Shown: positions 10,054 through 19,852 of the stretch, one piece after another
Numbering within the stretch: position 1 is the first letter of the stretch
Layout: each line of letters begins with the position of its first letter
From: Tieghemiomyces parasiticus
Lineage: Eukaryota; Kickxellomycota; Dimargaritomycetes; Dimargaritales; Dimargaritaceae
Direction: 5' to 3'
Assembly (NCBI GenBank): GCA_027575765.1
Contig: JANBPT010000746.1
Coordinates: 1 to 24,220, forward strand
Length of the DNA stretch: 24,220 bases
Position numbers and translations under genes: made by a program
The notes under the pieces: model-generated
The model's database searches: none
Told to the model about the DNA's origin: nothing
The model's input: only the letters and a program-made list of their open reading frames with translations

Positions 10054-11670
10054 GTCGGAATGAGTCGGTGGGGCGAGTCAGTCTAAGGGTTATCAGTGTA
10101 GCGGGCAAAGGTAGGGGGGCGGCAAGTGGCGAAGAGGGCCGGGCACGGAATGTGGCTCGCGTCTAGGTCAATCGGGCCGAGTGGTAGGAGGCAGGTACAT
10201 GCGTGTCGTTAGGAAGTGCAAATGGTCGCATTGACAACAGAAGCGGTCTCGAAGTGACCGGGCGTCGTGGAGGGGGTGAACGATTTTTCCTCCAGTGGCG
10301 GATAGGCGTTCTCGAGCAGGTTAGTGGACTGGTCGACGAGCAAAAAGAAGAAAAAAAAAAAGTTTAGAAAACGGTATGTCGCGCCAACTGTGTGGCCGCA
10401 GTCCGGATGTGGACTAGAGCTTTATCTCTCTATATAAAAAAATGGAGTATATTGGGCATGGCCGCCTAGCCGGTGGGGATAGTCTGGTGTCACGTGACTC
10501 TATGCTTTCCAGGCGGGTGGGCGGGCGAGTAAAAGGGTATGGCAACAGGAACACTGCTGCCACACGTTGCACTGTCCAGACCCGATTGGCCATGGTGAAG
10601 AATCCCGGAGGTTTAATTTAGAGTCCCGAGGTGTCTTGGGCACTGGCGAGGCCAACTGATCTTCAAGGGACACCAATACTCATACTACCGGGGTTGTGAC
10701 CTGAGATTAAAGGTCTGAATTTCATGCTACCTGCCGACTGACCGTGCGCCTAATTTAACTTTATGTCACCGCTCGGACATATAATTTGCCCTCCTCACTG
10801 CTACTCGCGGCAACCACGTATGGCTGCCCATGCATAAGGGGGTAGAATCGAGCTTGTTGAGCGTGTCGTGGGTATTATTTTATTCCCGCCCAGGTAGGGT
10901 AAACTTGTAGTTACGTGTCCATATCTGCTTGCCAAGGGAGACCAACTGTGCTCACATACCCAGCGGTGGTCGTTAGCGGGCTGCCATGTCAAGTATAGTC
11001 CGCACGTGTGGAATACCGAAAAGTAAGTTAACTCCCATAGCAACTGGTCGCTCGTGAGCCTAATAATATTACGGAGCTCGCATTAAAGCCGATGTCTCCT
11101 GAGCTGGGATCATCCACCACCCGCTATGACCATCGTCGTATTTTTGCGTGCCCTGCTCAATTAGGCGCGGTCCTACCGTCAGTTTAGTACGGTACAGTGG
11201 GGGAGGGGCTATGGGAGACAAAGATGTGAAAATTGGGTATATTGGGAAAAAGTCGCGAATAAGCCAAATAAAAGAGAGGGGGCTGGAGGAAAATAGGGAG
11301 CGACTCCCTCACAACTAAACAATAAGACAAATAAACTCTCGGGATTGGAAGTGATGGAAAAGGAGAGAAGTGATGCGGAATACTCCGCACAGACACGGAG
11401 GCAACCGCGCCGATGCTAGGACAATGGGAGCGGGGTTCACAGGAAGATGAGCCAAGCCCCAGCAGGTCGACGTCTGCAAAGGATCACCATACCGTGAAGA
11501 CAGTGACAGGCGAGGGCAAGGGCCCGGGCGGGTACAGACAGCGGGCTATGTATGGGTGGTGGGTATATATACGGATATATCGTAAGGTCTGAGGAGGGCT
11601 TAGAAGGACAGAGGAGGCTTCTAACTCCTTGGCAAATAAATGTCCCGGACGATGGCAGAGGGGTGGGTGC
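10054..11670. promoter_or_regulatory. UTP20 upstream region and myosin V 3' flank
   Basis: About 1.6 kb with no convincing gene. The part next to UTP20 (10054-10360) is purine-rich on the plus strand, so pyrimidine-rich on the UTP20 sense strand, as in the other leaders of this window. An A-rich run lies at about 10343-10363. A TATATAAAAAAA element sits at about 10431-10442, and a perfect palindrome GTCACGTGAC (class B E-box) at 10489-10498, roughly 380 and 440 bases upstream of the UTP20 ATG. Another CACGTG is at 11003-11008. The right part (about 11200-11670) is A/G-rich and should contain the myosin 3' UTR. Short open frames here (up to 80 codons) show no protein-like composition. Confidence 0.5.
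10489..10498. promoter_or_regulatory. Palindromic E-box GTCACGTGAC upstream of UTP20
   Basis: A perfect 10-base palindrome with a CACGTG core, the preferred site of class B bHLH proteins (Max, USF, Cbf1, Pho4 types). It lies about 436 bases upstream of the UTP20 start, next to a TATA-like A/T run at about 10431-10442. The motif is seen directly; its use in vivo is inference. The bHLH factor encoded at 19853-21497 carries the residues that specify this core. Confidence 0.45.
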
Positions 11671-14600
11671 TTATAGGGACCCTGGTGAGCCCTGGACAGG
11701 GGCACCGACGGGCATGATGGCGGCATGAATAACTCCCGGGTGGCTCTGCACCAGCGACCGGACTCGGGCGAGGTTGAGCTTGGGTGGGATGTACTTCTCA
11801 ATGAGGGGCACTTTGCGCGCGGTTAAATACAACACCTGCTCGTTAAGATCGTTGGAGTCGAGGAGCAGAGGGTCGGCCCGCTCGCTGCTGGCGCTGCGCC
11901 GCGCGATCTCGGCCAGAATGTCCTGGCTGATCGGGTTCTCGTAGTCGGAGACGGAGTAGATGGACAGTAGCTTTTTGATCTGGGCCGGGTTGAGCAGGTC
12001 GCACACGTCAAACATTACGTTGATGTCAGCCAAGGTGTTCTTCTGCAGCTGCAGCAGCTTGACGGCCTGCAGTAGCATCTCTGAGTGTCGCGTGTTGTCA
12101 GCCACGTCGTGGGCTTTGCACCACTCCTCGAGGCGGGTCAAGTTGTACTGGATCTGCATGCCGCGCTTCCATGAGCAAAAGTTCTTGCGCATGATGATGT
12201 GGTTAAACGCCGTGACGCCAATCGTACTGAGCAGCTCCGAGATGATCTGCTTCATGATAGCCGGGTCGACGCAATAGAATTGCATGATCTTCCACACGTT
12301 GTTAAAGAAGTTGAGGACATGTTCAATCTTGACGCTCGACTCCTTGTGCCCGATGATCTTGCTGAGGAAGTTGGAGTCATTCGACCGGAAGCCCGGCAGG
12401 GCCTCACTCTCCACCACCCCCGGGATGATGAGCTTAACGAACCGCTTCTGCAGCTCCTTGACCCAGCCGAAGTAAATGTCGGAGAGCAAGGACTCCAGGT
12501 ACTGCATGCTCTCGCTCATGGCACGCTCCGACTCAACGTATTCGTACAGATTGGTGTCATGCTCGCTCATCGTGGTCTTGATGATGGAGAGAAGTTCGAA
12601 CACGTTGGACAGCCAGAAGGCGCAGTCAAAGTCGCTGTCGAAGGCCACCGTCTGCTTCTGGATGGTGGCGATCACGCTCATCATGAGCTTCTGGATGCGC
12701 GGGGCCATGTTAAACTTGAACATCTGGATCGCGCAGAAGCCGATGAGGTGGGCCGGATAAACCAGCTCGAGGGCCGGGAACTCGTACTGGAAGTTTGGAA
12801 TAGGAACGACCAAGGTGTGAACCAGCTCATCCAAAATCTCGTTGATGAGCTCGTCGCTGTCCAGGATGCGCTCCATTTCCTCCGGGCCCAGGAAGGGGTA
12901 CTCGATGCTGCCATTCATGGTGCTAAACTCGTCGGGTTCGTCGGTGCCATGGACGCTATCGAACTGCAGTTTTAGCATGTTGGCCAGGTCCGAGCCCTGG
13001 GTGGGGCCCACCGTGGCGCGCTTCCAGCGCTGGCCAGCCCCGCGGCCGGAAGGCGGCCGGACCGAGTTGGCAAAGTCTGGCTGCGACAACTTGCGGTCAC
13101 GGCCCGACTCGAGGGCGCCGCCATGGCCGACGGGACCGCCCACCGAAGCGAGCTGCAGTTTAAGGTTGGCCATCTCTTCCTGAAGCTGGGCGACCAGGGC
13201 CTGGCTGCTTGTATACGCCGCGCCGGTCTCGCGGGCGTCGGCCAGTTCGCCGCGTACGGCCTCGATCTCGTCCTCCTTGGTCTGGAATTCTTCGGCGAGC
13301 TGCTCGAGCTGGTTGGCCAGGGCCTCGTAGTCCTCGCGGATCTTTGCCAGCTCCTTGGTGCGCTCGTTAAGGGCCTGGTCCTTTTGGGCCAGCATGGTCG
13401 CCATCTGGGTCTCCAAGCCCTTCCACTTATCGTAGTAAGAGGTGGACCGGTTTTCCATGTCGGCGTACTTCTTCTTGAGCGCGCGGTGCTCTTCCTTCTC
13501 GGCGGCCAGCTGGCGAGTGAGTTCCATAACCTTGTTCTCAAGGTTAAGGGATACCTCCTTGATGCGGTGGATCGATCGAGCCTCTGTGCGACGGGCGGCC
13601 AACTCGCGGCGGGCGCGACGCCGGCGCAGACAGGACTGCATCATGACAACCAGGGACAGCTGGCGGCGATAGTGCCGGCGGGCCAGGGCGGCACGCCCGT
13701 ACTTCTGCAGGGTCACGGCAGCGCCATTGCGGCGCGTCCAGATGAACTGGCGTCGGGCCAGGGCCCCGCGAGCGAACCGTTGGATGGTACAGCAGGCCGT
13801 GCGCAAAGTAATAAACCGGCGCCTGGCGTGGCGGGCGCGCCACCAGGTCTGAATGGCCTGCGCAGCTGCGTCCCGGCGGAGTCGGCGGGTCTCGGCGCGG
13901 GCCAGGGCACGTCGGGCCAAGGCCTGCACCACCAAGATTGCGGCGCGCAAACGGAGGTAGCGTCGGCGCTGAACCATGCGGCGCGCGTGCTTCTGGATCA
14001 GGGTGGCGCAGGTGTTCAGCCGTTCGGTACGCAGCTTCTCTAGGAACGCCAGCTGGCCGGCACGGAAGAACACCTTGGTTAGGCCGATCTGGTACTTGTC
14101 AGTCTCGGGCAGGGTGCGGGTCAGGATGGTCCGGGCCAGCGCCCGGGGGTCGTCCCCCCGTGCACCATCCGGGGCCAGGACGTGGTAGCGCTCGTCAAAC
14201 TCCGGAATCAGGCGGCGGGATGGGTACCCGCTGCAGCTGATACGGATCGTCTCTAGGACACCGCAGGCGCGCAGCTGGCTGAGTACCATCTGGGGGTCAA
14301 ACGCCCACGCCACTTTGCTCTCGTTGGGCTTCACGCAACGAATGTAGTGGGACTCGGTGGTTCCAATGGTGGCCATGAGGCTGATGAGGGAAGCCTTGAA
14401 CACCGAACCCAGGGTGCGCGCCTTGGTTCCACCACGCGGGCGAGCCGCCGGGCTGCGGGCGGCGGGTTCCTCCTCGACCTCCCGACTACCGGCCAGCACC
14501 TCGGCGAGGAAGGGTGAGCCTGTGGCGCGCAAGACATCGGCAATTTCGTCGGGCACAGTGTCCTTATTCTTCTCGATGAAGCCGTCGGCCTCGTAGGTCA

Positions 14601-16371
14601 CTTCGTGGGCGTAGTGGTGCACGGTGAAGGCGGCGTTGGAGAAGCGCGGTTTACTGAACACCGGCGGCGGCCCGGTGGCCTTACCCGGCCGCTCGGCCGG
14701 AGCAAACTGCTTATACAGCTTGGTGAGGAGCGAGGCGTCAGACCCGCTGGGGAGCCGGCTCTCCTCATCTAGAAGAGCTAGGACGCCCAGCCGTCCCTCA
14801 ATAAGGTCGATACAGGGCTGGTTGTCGCTGTAGTCAATGAAGGTCCAGTTGGCAATCTCCTCGCGGGCGTACTCCTCCTGTTCCAGCTTAAAGACGTGCT
14901 TGTTGAACTCCTGCTGTAACTTCTCGTTGGCGTAATTGATGCAGAATTGTTCGAATGAGTTCTTCTCGAAATGTTCAAAGCCGTAAATGTCCAACACGCC
15001 AATGAAGGCACGGGCTTCGCTCAGCATGGCCGGGGTTCCCAGGCTGCGGTTGACCGCGGTCACCAGCCAGTCGAAGAGGTGGGCGTAAACGAACTTGGCC
15101 ACCGAGTCGCGCACCAGGGCGGCCTGGGCCCGGGTGAGCGATGAGGTGATACGCTCTGTGCGCATGACGATCTGCTTCTTGACCAGCCAGCGGTGGAAGA
15201 GGGACCCGTCGAGGGCCAGTAGTTCCATTGCCCGGGCGAAGGCGGGCTGGGCCTCATCCACGTAGGCGCCCGCGCGGTCGGTACCGCTGAACTCCACGTT
15301 CCCGAGGTGCAGCAGGCCCGCCAGTAGACGGAACACGTCGCGCTGCCGGTTCTCGTCAATGCCTACGGTGGCCAAGGCGGCTGATGTGGCGGCAAACTCA
15401 GCCGCATCGTCAACGCCGCGGATTTGGCCCTCGCCGCCCTGGTTGAGGTAGTGGAAGTCGGCGTGGGACCCCTCCAGACCAAGTTCCGCCGCCAGATCGG
15501 GTGGGGCGGCGGCGCACAGCTGGTAGAAGATATGGTAGTTGCGCTCTGTCGGGGGCTGGTAAATGAGTCGCGAGCGCTCCAGGAGGTAGGTACGAATCCG
15601 GGCGCCCACGATCTGGAAACCTGGATTGAAGCGGATTTCAATGTACTTTCCGAACCGGGACGAGTTATCGTTACGAGTAGTCTTGGCGTTGCCGAAAGCC
15701 TCCAGGATGGGGTTCGTGGCCAGGATCTGTTCCTCGACCTGGCTGTGTTCCGGCTGGCTGGGGGCACCCTTGGGCTTGGCGATGGCGGGGCTCTGGTGCA
15801 CTGAGGCCAGGTAGCGCATGATATACTTGGCGCTTACCGTCTTGCCGGCTCCGCTCTCGCCCGACACGATAATGGTTTGATCGCGGCCATCGCGGACCAT
15901 GCCCTGGTAGGCATCTTCGGCGATGGCAAACAGGTGGGGCTCGAGCTCACCGCGGGAGCGACCCGAATACGCCTCGATAATATCCTGGGAGTAGAGTGAG
16001 ACACGCTGGAAGGGGTTGACTGCGATGAGCACGATGCCGGAGTAGGTGTAAATGTTGTGCTGGGCGTAGCGGGTGCGGATATTGTGGAGGACGGCCGGTT
16101 CATGCAGGTGGCTGAGGTGGGTGAGGTCGTCGATACCCTCTAGGATGGGCGGATTGCACAGCGGGGGCAGCTCCACACGCTTAGCATCGACGTCGGCGGC
16201 AGTGGCCTCGACACTGACGGCGCGGCCTCCTTCAGTCTCAAAGTTGAGTACGGTGGTGGGACCATCCACCGTCTTGGTCGTGAGCTGGCCACGCACCCAC
16301 CCTTCCTCTGGGTCCGGGAACCAGGCCCGCGTGCCCTTGACGTACAAATCCAGCAGCTGGGTGCTGGCCAT
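11671..16371 (-). CDS. MYO2: Class V myosin heavy chain (Myo2-type cargo motor)
   Basis: An intronless 1566-residue frame, almost the size of yeast Myo2 (1574). Myosin V walks on actin to carry secretory vesicles, organelles and spindle-orienting cargo to growth sites. Domains in order: N-terminal SH3-like region (about 1-65); motor domain (about 70-775) with P-loop GESGAGKT at 171-178, switch I NDNSSRFGKY at 234-243 and switch II DIYGFE at 461-466; six IQ-type light-chain motifs (about 785-925); coiled coil (about 935-1090); then the globular DIL/cargo domain (about 1180-1545) with the typical NHIIMRKNFCSWKRGMQIQY block. The TEDS-rule position, 16 residues before DSVAK, is Glu406, so the motor should not need phosphorylation there. 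The start is fixed by an in-frame TGA two codons upstream. The motor-to-tail order and length are complete; nothing is broken. Confidence 0.98.
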   Translation of the reverse strand: MASTQLLDLYVKGTRAWFPDPEEGWVRGQLTTKTVDGPTTVLNFETEGGRAVSVEATAADVDAKRVELPPLCNPPILEGIDDLTHLSHLHEPAVLHNIRTRYAQHNIYTYSGIVLIAVNPFQRVSLYSQDIIEAYSGRSRGELEPHLFAIAEDAYQGMVRDGRDQTIIVSGESGAGKTVSAKYIMRYLASVHQSPAIAKPKGAPSQPEHSQVEEQILATNPILEAFGNAKTTRNDNSSRFGKYIEIRFNPGFQIVGARIRTYLLERSRLIYQPPTERNYHIFYQLCAAAPPDLAAELGLEGSHADFHYLNQGGEGQIRGVDDAAEFAATSAALATVGIDENRQRDVFRLLAGLLHLGNVEFSGTDRAGAYVDEAQPAFARAMELLALDGSLFHRWLVKKQIVMRTERITSSLTRAQAALVRDSVAKFVYAHLFDWLVTAVNRSLGTPAMLSEARAFIGVLDIYGFEHFEKNSFEQFCINYANEKLQQEFNKHVFKLEQEEYAREEIANWTFIDYSDNQPCIDLIEGRLGVLALLDEESRLPSGSDASLLTKLYKQFAPAERPGKATGPPPVFSKPRFSNAAFTVHHYAHEVTYEADGFIEKNKDTVPDEIADVLRATGSPFLAEVLAGSREVEEEPAARSPAARPRGGTKARTLGSVFKASLISLMATIGTTESHYIRCVKPNESKVAWAFDPQMVLSQLRACGVLETIRISCSGYPSRRLIPEFDERYHVLAPDGARGDDPRALARTILTRTLPETDKYQIGLTKVFFRAGQLAFLEKLRTERLNTCATLIQKHARRMVQRRRYLRLRAAILVVQALARRALARAETRRLRRDAAAQAIQTWWRARHARRRFITLRTACCTIQRFARGALARRQFIWTRRNGAAVTLQKYGRAALARRHYRRQLSLVVMMQSCLRRRRARRELAARRTEARSIHRIKEVSLNLENKVMELTRQLAAEKEEHRALKKKYADMENRSTSYYDKWKGLETQMATMLAQKDQALNERTKELAKIREDYEALANQLEQLAEEFQTKEDEIEAVRGELADARETGAAYTSSQALVAQLQEEMANLKLQLASVGGPVGHGGALESGRDRKLSQPDFANSVRPPSGRGAGQRWKRATVGPTQGSDLANMLKLQFDSVHGTDEPDEFSTMNGSIEYPFLGPEEMERILDSDELINEILDELVHTLVVPIPNFQYEFPALELVYPAHLIGFCAIQMFKFNMAPRIQKLMMSVIATIQKQTVAFDSDFDCAFWLSNVFELLSIIKTTMSEHDTNLYEYVESERAMSESMQYLESLLSDIYFGWVKELQKRFVKLIIPGVVESEALPGFRSNDSNFLSKIIGHKESSVKIEHVLNFFNNVWKIMQFYCVDPAIMKQIISELLSTIGVTAFNHIIMRKNFCSWKRGMQIQYNLTRLEEWCKAHDVADNTRHSEMLLQAVKLLQLQKNTLADINVMFDVCDLLNPAQIKKLLSIYSVSDYENPISQDILAEIARRSASSERADPLLLDSNDLNEQVLYLTARKVPLIEKYIPPKLNLARVRSLVQSHPGVIHAAIMPVGAPVQGSPGSL

Positions 16372-18080
16372 CAGTCAGAATGTGTCTATTCCGGAATAAA
16401 GAAACGGGATTGGGTGGGTAAAATCGCCGGAATCCGGTTGATAATCACGAGGTCGTGGACGATAGGATGGAGAGGTGGAGAGGGGTGGTAGAACAAGGTT
16501 TAGGTTTAGGCCCAGAGAGGCAGCATAGGAGAAGGGGGGCAAGGGTTCGCGACCTGTGGGACGCGGTCGACTACGATGCTGAGTAGAGTCGGAATGCAAT
16601 CTGGCGAAGACCCGTATGCGGGGAAAGCGGCTAGCCGTGCTGGGTTCTACCGAGAAAACAGTAGCGGAACCAAGCTGAAAAGCTACCAACGTGGCCGACG
16701 ACCGGTCGGGCCGTCGGATGGCCAGGGCAAACTCACCTCGCGATGGACTGGGCGGGGAATGAAAATAATATTAGTGTACGAAGGTAGAGGGTCTGTGACG
16801 GATGGGAGGATGGTGTAGTATGCAAGTAATGCGGCAGCGGAAGAACCAGGGCAATAGAAAATAATAAAGTGTCCGAAAGGACCAGGCGCTGATGGTCAGT
16901 CTAGTGAACTGAAGATGACAGGTAAGCATACGTGGAATCGGATGACTGACGATGTGGTAGGTAGAGGGAAGGCAAGAAACTAGGCTGGGCGTATGACCAC
17001 CAACCTCTCCCCTCACCACAAGGCTCCACTGTAGAGGCGAATTGGGCCTTCCCGTTAGAACTTGGGTTAATGGGGGCGCGGGTCCTAGCGTTGGATCGCG
17101 AAGGCTGCAGGTGGCCCAACCAAGCAAGTCGCACCCGTCACCGCCCATAATAGACGGGGCAGGCCTTGGTGCAGTTCTGCAAGAGTGGACGTTCGAAGCC
17201 CATGAGCGCTGGTTGGGGACCAATTCCTTTAATTATGGTTCCCCTGGACCGATGTGCCGGCTGTTGGTATGCTGGTCCGCCGTTGGCCCTGTTTGGTGAT
17301 GGGACGGACAGGAGAGCGACACGAGATGACCCAAACAAAGGGGTTGATCCCTAGGCTGTGTAGGCCTGGTATAATACTTGACGGACCACCACAGGTTGAC
17401 CATTATCTTGCCCATACAGCAGCAGCGCTGGTCGCCAGTTAGATCACAAAACTTGCTGACAAAAAGAATGGCTTGCATTATTTAAGGGGTAAGATGGCGC
17501 GCCGGGTCAGAGCGAAGAGGGCCTGACACGACCGGTCTTAGGATAATGAGCGGGGAGACTAGGAAGTGGGAAGCAGTGACGAAAATACCTGCAACTTTTG
17601 GCAGCCAGGGGACCGTCCGTCCTGCTGCATCCTTCACTTGTGATAAAAGACGGATGGTGGACAATACTGGATTGTGCTATCAGAACAATGCCCCCAAGCA
17701 ACTACGCTTGGGTCAGCGAGTGACTTCGCAGCCTCGTCGGCTAGGTCTAGGTATGCCACTCTACTGCTCATTGATAACAACCTACGGGCACTCAGGCCGG
17801 GCCCCTACCATCCACTCTCATGTTACTTGAACCGCTCCCCCCTTCTTCGCGGGTAATAGAACACACGCATGACTAGACGGTGCTGCGAGCTATGGTGGTT
17901 TTCTGTTTTCTTTTGGATAGAAGTAGGGCGACTTTCTGCCATCCTACGGCTCGAGTGTTTAATTATGACCAACCATATATGGTGGGGGCGCGCCACCAAC
18001 GTTGTCCAACAAATGCAGTCCAAGTCCCCCATCACCCGCAACCCAGCTACCTTCATCGCCACCGCCATGGATCTTAAAGG
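16372..18080. other. Intergenic: myosin V upstream region and F-box gene 3' flank
   Basis: About 1.7 kb without a gene I can support. The first 400 bases are purine-rich on the plus strand, which gives the pyrimidine-rich sense-strand leader seen before the other genes. Several frames of 60-150 codons exist on both strands (for example 16771-17223 minus), but they overlap one another, use low-bias codons and show no domain or conserved motif. A doubled GGTTTAGG-like unit at 16497-16510 is too short to be telomeric. I looked for tRNA A/B boxes and found only a GTTCGAA at about 17189 without a matching stem. Confidence 0.5.
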
Positions 18081-19199
18081 CTAGTCTTTCCGCCGCAGCG
18101 TGTGGGGGTCAAACCCGTGCTTGGCTAGATCAGCTCGAGTTTCAACCGGATCTTGCAACGATTGCTCAAAATAGAAGGCGAACAGACCGTCCAAGGTGAG
18201 ACCGACCGCGGGAGTGGCAGAATAGGTTCGGCATAGAGCCCGCAGCATCGCTGGGGGAGCTGGGGCGCCGTTGGCCGCCGCGATGAGGCGGTCCAGCTCG
18301 ACAAAGGAAAGCACGCCATCGCCGTCCAGGTCATAGCGCCTAAACAGATCCGTTAGAGCAGCTCGGAAGGGTACGCTTAGTTCTCCACCGGCTACCAGGG
18401 GGGTCTCACCGCTCTTTCCTTGTAGGGCCCGTCTTGTGGCCGTGGCCTCCGCCGCCAGCTCGGCCAGAGGGGTGTAGTCTGGGTCAGCGGCCCGGCCCAG
18501 GTCGATCAAGATCAGGGCCTCGTCGGGGGCGTTAAGGATGTAGCAAATGAAGGCCAACAGATGGAGGGTCGGGGCCTTATCCGGGTGGGTATCTGTAAAG
18601 GTTGCGATTGTCAAAGGGGGAAAAAACGGCGGCGTAGCCGGACCGTCGGAGCGTAGAGTGGAGCGGGAGTTAGCTATTATGACTGACCACGGCGATATGG
18701 GCTGCACAAGGGGCGGCTGACTTCACCTGCATCCATAATATTTTGACTTACCTAGGACCTGTACCAGGTCTGCTGCAACGCGCTGGAGCTCGGCCGGATC
18801 AGGGTCGGAAGGAAAAGCTGCGAGGCGGGTCCGGGCGGTATTGAACCGGGCTTCGGCCGCTGTTGCCTCCTGGACTTGACCAAGACGCTTGCGCTGGTAC
18901 GTAGCTAGCCAGTCTCCAGCGTCTGGAGAAGAGGCAAGGGCAAGTCGGCTGAGGTCCGGGAGGTCCTCCGCACTGGACTTGTCCAGAGTTAGGCCGGCCC
19001 GGCGCAGTGTCGCCAGTACGTAATGCGGGTCACCAAAGTCATCGAGCGTCTTTGTCCGCCAGATTGCGTCGGCTTGGCAGCGTCGATAGAGCGCACGGCT
19101 GACGCTCCCGAGCGTCAGCACCTCAGCAGCAGTGAGGTGCTGGCAGATGTGGGCCAGTACTTGGTCATCGAGGCGGGTCAGAAATGGGCCGAGAGCCAT
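18081..19199 (-). CDS. F-box / TPR-like / EF-hand protein (two exons)
   Basis: Exon 1 is 18752-19199 and exon 2 is 18081-18592; the 159-nt intron (18593-18751) starts GTAAGT, contains GCTAAC and ends in a pyrimidine tract plus TTTACAG. That AG is the first after the branch motif, and the joined codon is GAT (Asp150), giving 319 residues. Residues about 5-50 fit an F-box (LTRLDDQVLAHICQHLTAAE, then a VSRALYRRCQADAIWRT block), the Skp1-binding element of SCF ubiquitin ligases. Residues about 150-205 (LHLLAFICYILNAPDEALIL) look like a TPR-type helical pair. Residues 229-258 form an EF-hand whose loop D237-x-D239-G-D241-G-x-L-x-x-x-E248 has every calcium ligand. The C-terminus pairs LTLDGLFAFYFEQS with DPVETRADLAKHGFD, possibly a second, non-canonical EF-like half. 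A calcium-responsive substrate adaptor is inference. I do not recognise a named orthologue. Confidence 0.85.
18593..18751 (-). other. Intron of the F-box/EF-hand gene
   Basis: This 159-nt intron runs from GTAAGT (18751 down to 18746) to TTTACAG (ending 18593), with GCTAAC at 18669-18674 as probable branch site. Without it, exon 1 hits a stop nine codons past the donor and exon 2 has no ATG. Both flanks are phase 1. Acceptors nearer the donor (CAG at 18702, 18717 and 18727) would give introns of 25-50 nt and lie before the branch motif, so I rejected them. Confidence 0.85.
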
Positions 19200-19852
19200 A
19201 CTTTAAAGGTTTTAACGGAAATAGAAGGAATCTAGAAGAAAAAAAAAACGCTTGAGATGAGTTGCCGGAGAGTCGGTGAAGAGTGCCAACATCGTAAATG
19301 GGGGCCCCTACAGCTCATGGGCTCCTCAATGATGTATTCTTTTACTTGAGTACCTATTTATCCAGAAAAAAAAAACTCGCCTTGCCTTCGCTTTGGATAC
19401 CATCCGGATCGATAAGGGAGCTGTAGGACTACGTTTACCGTCACCTAAAGATTTCCATTCCTTGGGACCATCCTCTGATTTTACTACTGGACAGGTCTGG
19501 GTTGCAAATATATTTTTATTATTTTTACCAGAATGCTAAGGCCAAAGAACTCGCCCAATGTGGTTATAGATCATCGTCAAGGTAAGAACACCCAAGTCAC
19601 CCTCTACAGCATATCAATTCGTTGCCCAGTGAGGGCCGTCCAAAGACGATTCTCCAAATAAACTCGGTTACAAGTTTTTGAGTACTTATCTAGGAATAAG
19701 GTATCAGACTACCAGGTGCGCTTCCATTCATCTGCCAATAACCTAAAACACAGGGATATTATAATTTTATGGCACGCTGGGGAACTGATAGGGACAGAGC
19801 AGCGATAAAATAGAGGGTATAGATACAAGCCAAATATGGAATACGGGCTTCC
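19200..19852. other. Intergenic: F-box gene upstream region and bHLH gene 3' flank
   Basis: The region is AT-rich compared with the genes. Close to the F-box start there are A-runs at about 19239-19248 and 19365-19375, which are T-rich on the sense strand, as common in fungal leaders. An AT-rich block at about 19505-19530 and ATAAAA-type sequence on the minus strand at about 19755-19772 may belong to the bHLH 3' end. No coding frame or RNA gene is visible. Confidence 0.5.

Noticed and set aside
12199..14043. Long plus-strand open frames (258 and 306 codons) opposite the myosin V gene, and similar ones opposite UTP20
   Set aside because: They are antisense shadows created by the strong G/C preference at third positions of the real minus-strand genes; their products show no domain and mirror the myosin reading frame.
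16497..16510. Two GGTTTAGG-like units resembling telomere repeat
   Set aside because: Only two units in a unique intergenic sequence; expected by chance in G-rich DNA.
17180..17205. GTTCGAA resembling a tRNA B box
   Set aside because: The flanking five bases cannot pair as a T-stem and no A box or acceptor stem is present.
16771..17223. 150-codon minus-strand frame upstream of myosin V
   Set aside because: Composition follows the pyrimidine-rich leader, there are overlapping frames on both strands, and no motif or splice partner was found.
18081..18707. A separate 208-residue gene starting at 18707
   Set aside because: It lacks an ATG (GTG start). The first third reads through intron sequence, and the frame joins the upstream F-box exon exactly at a pyrimidine tract plus CAG.
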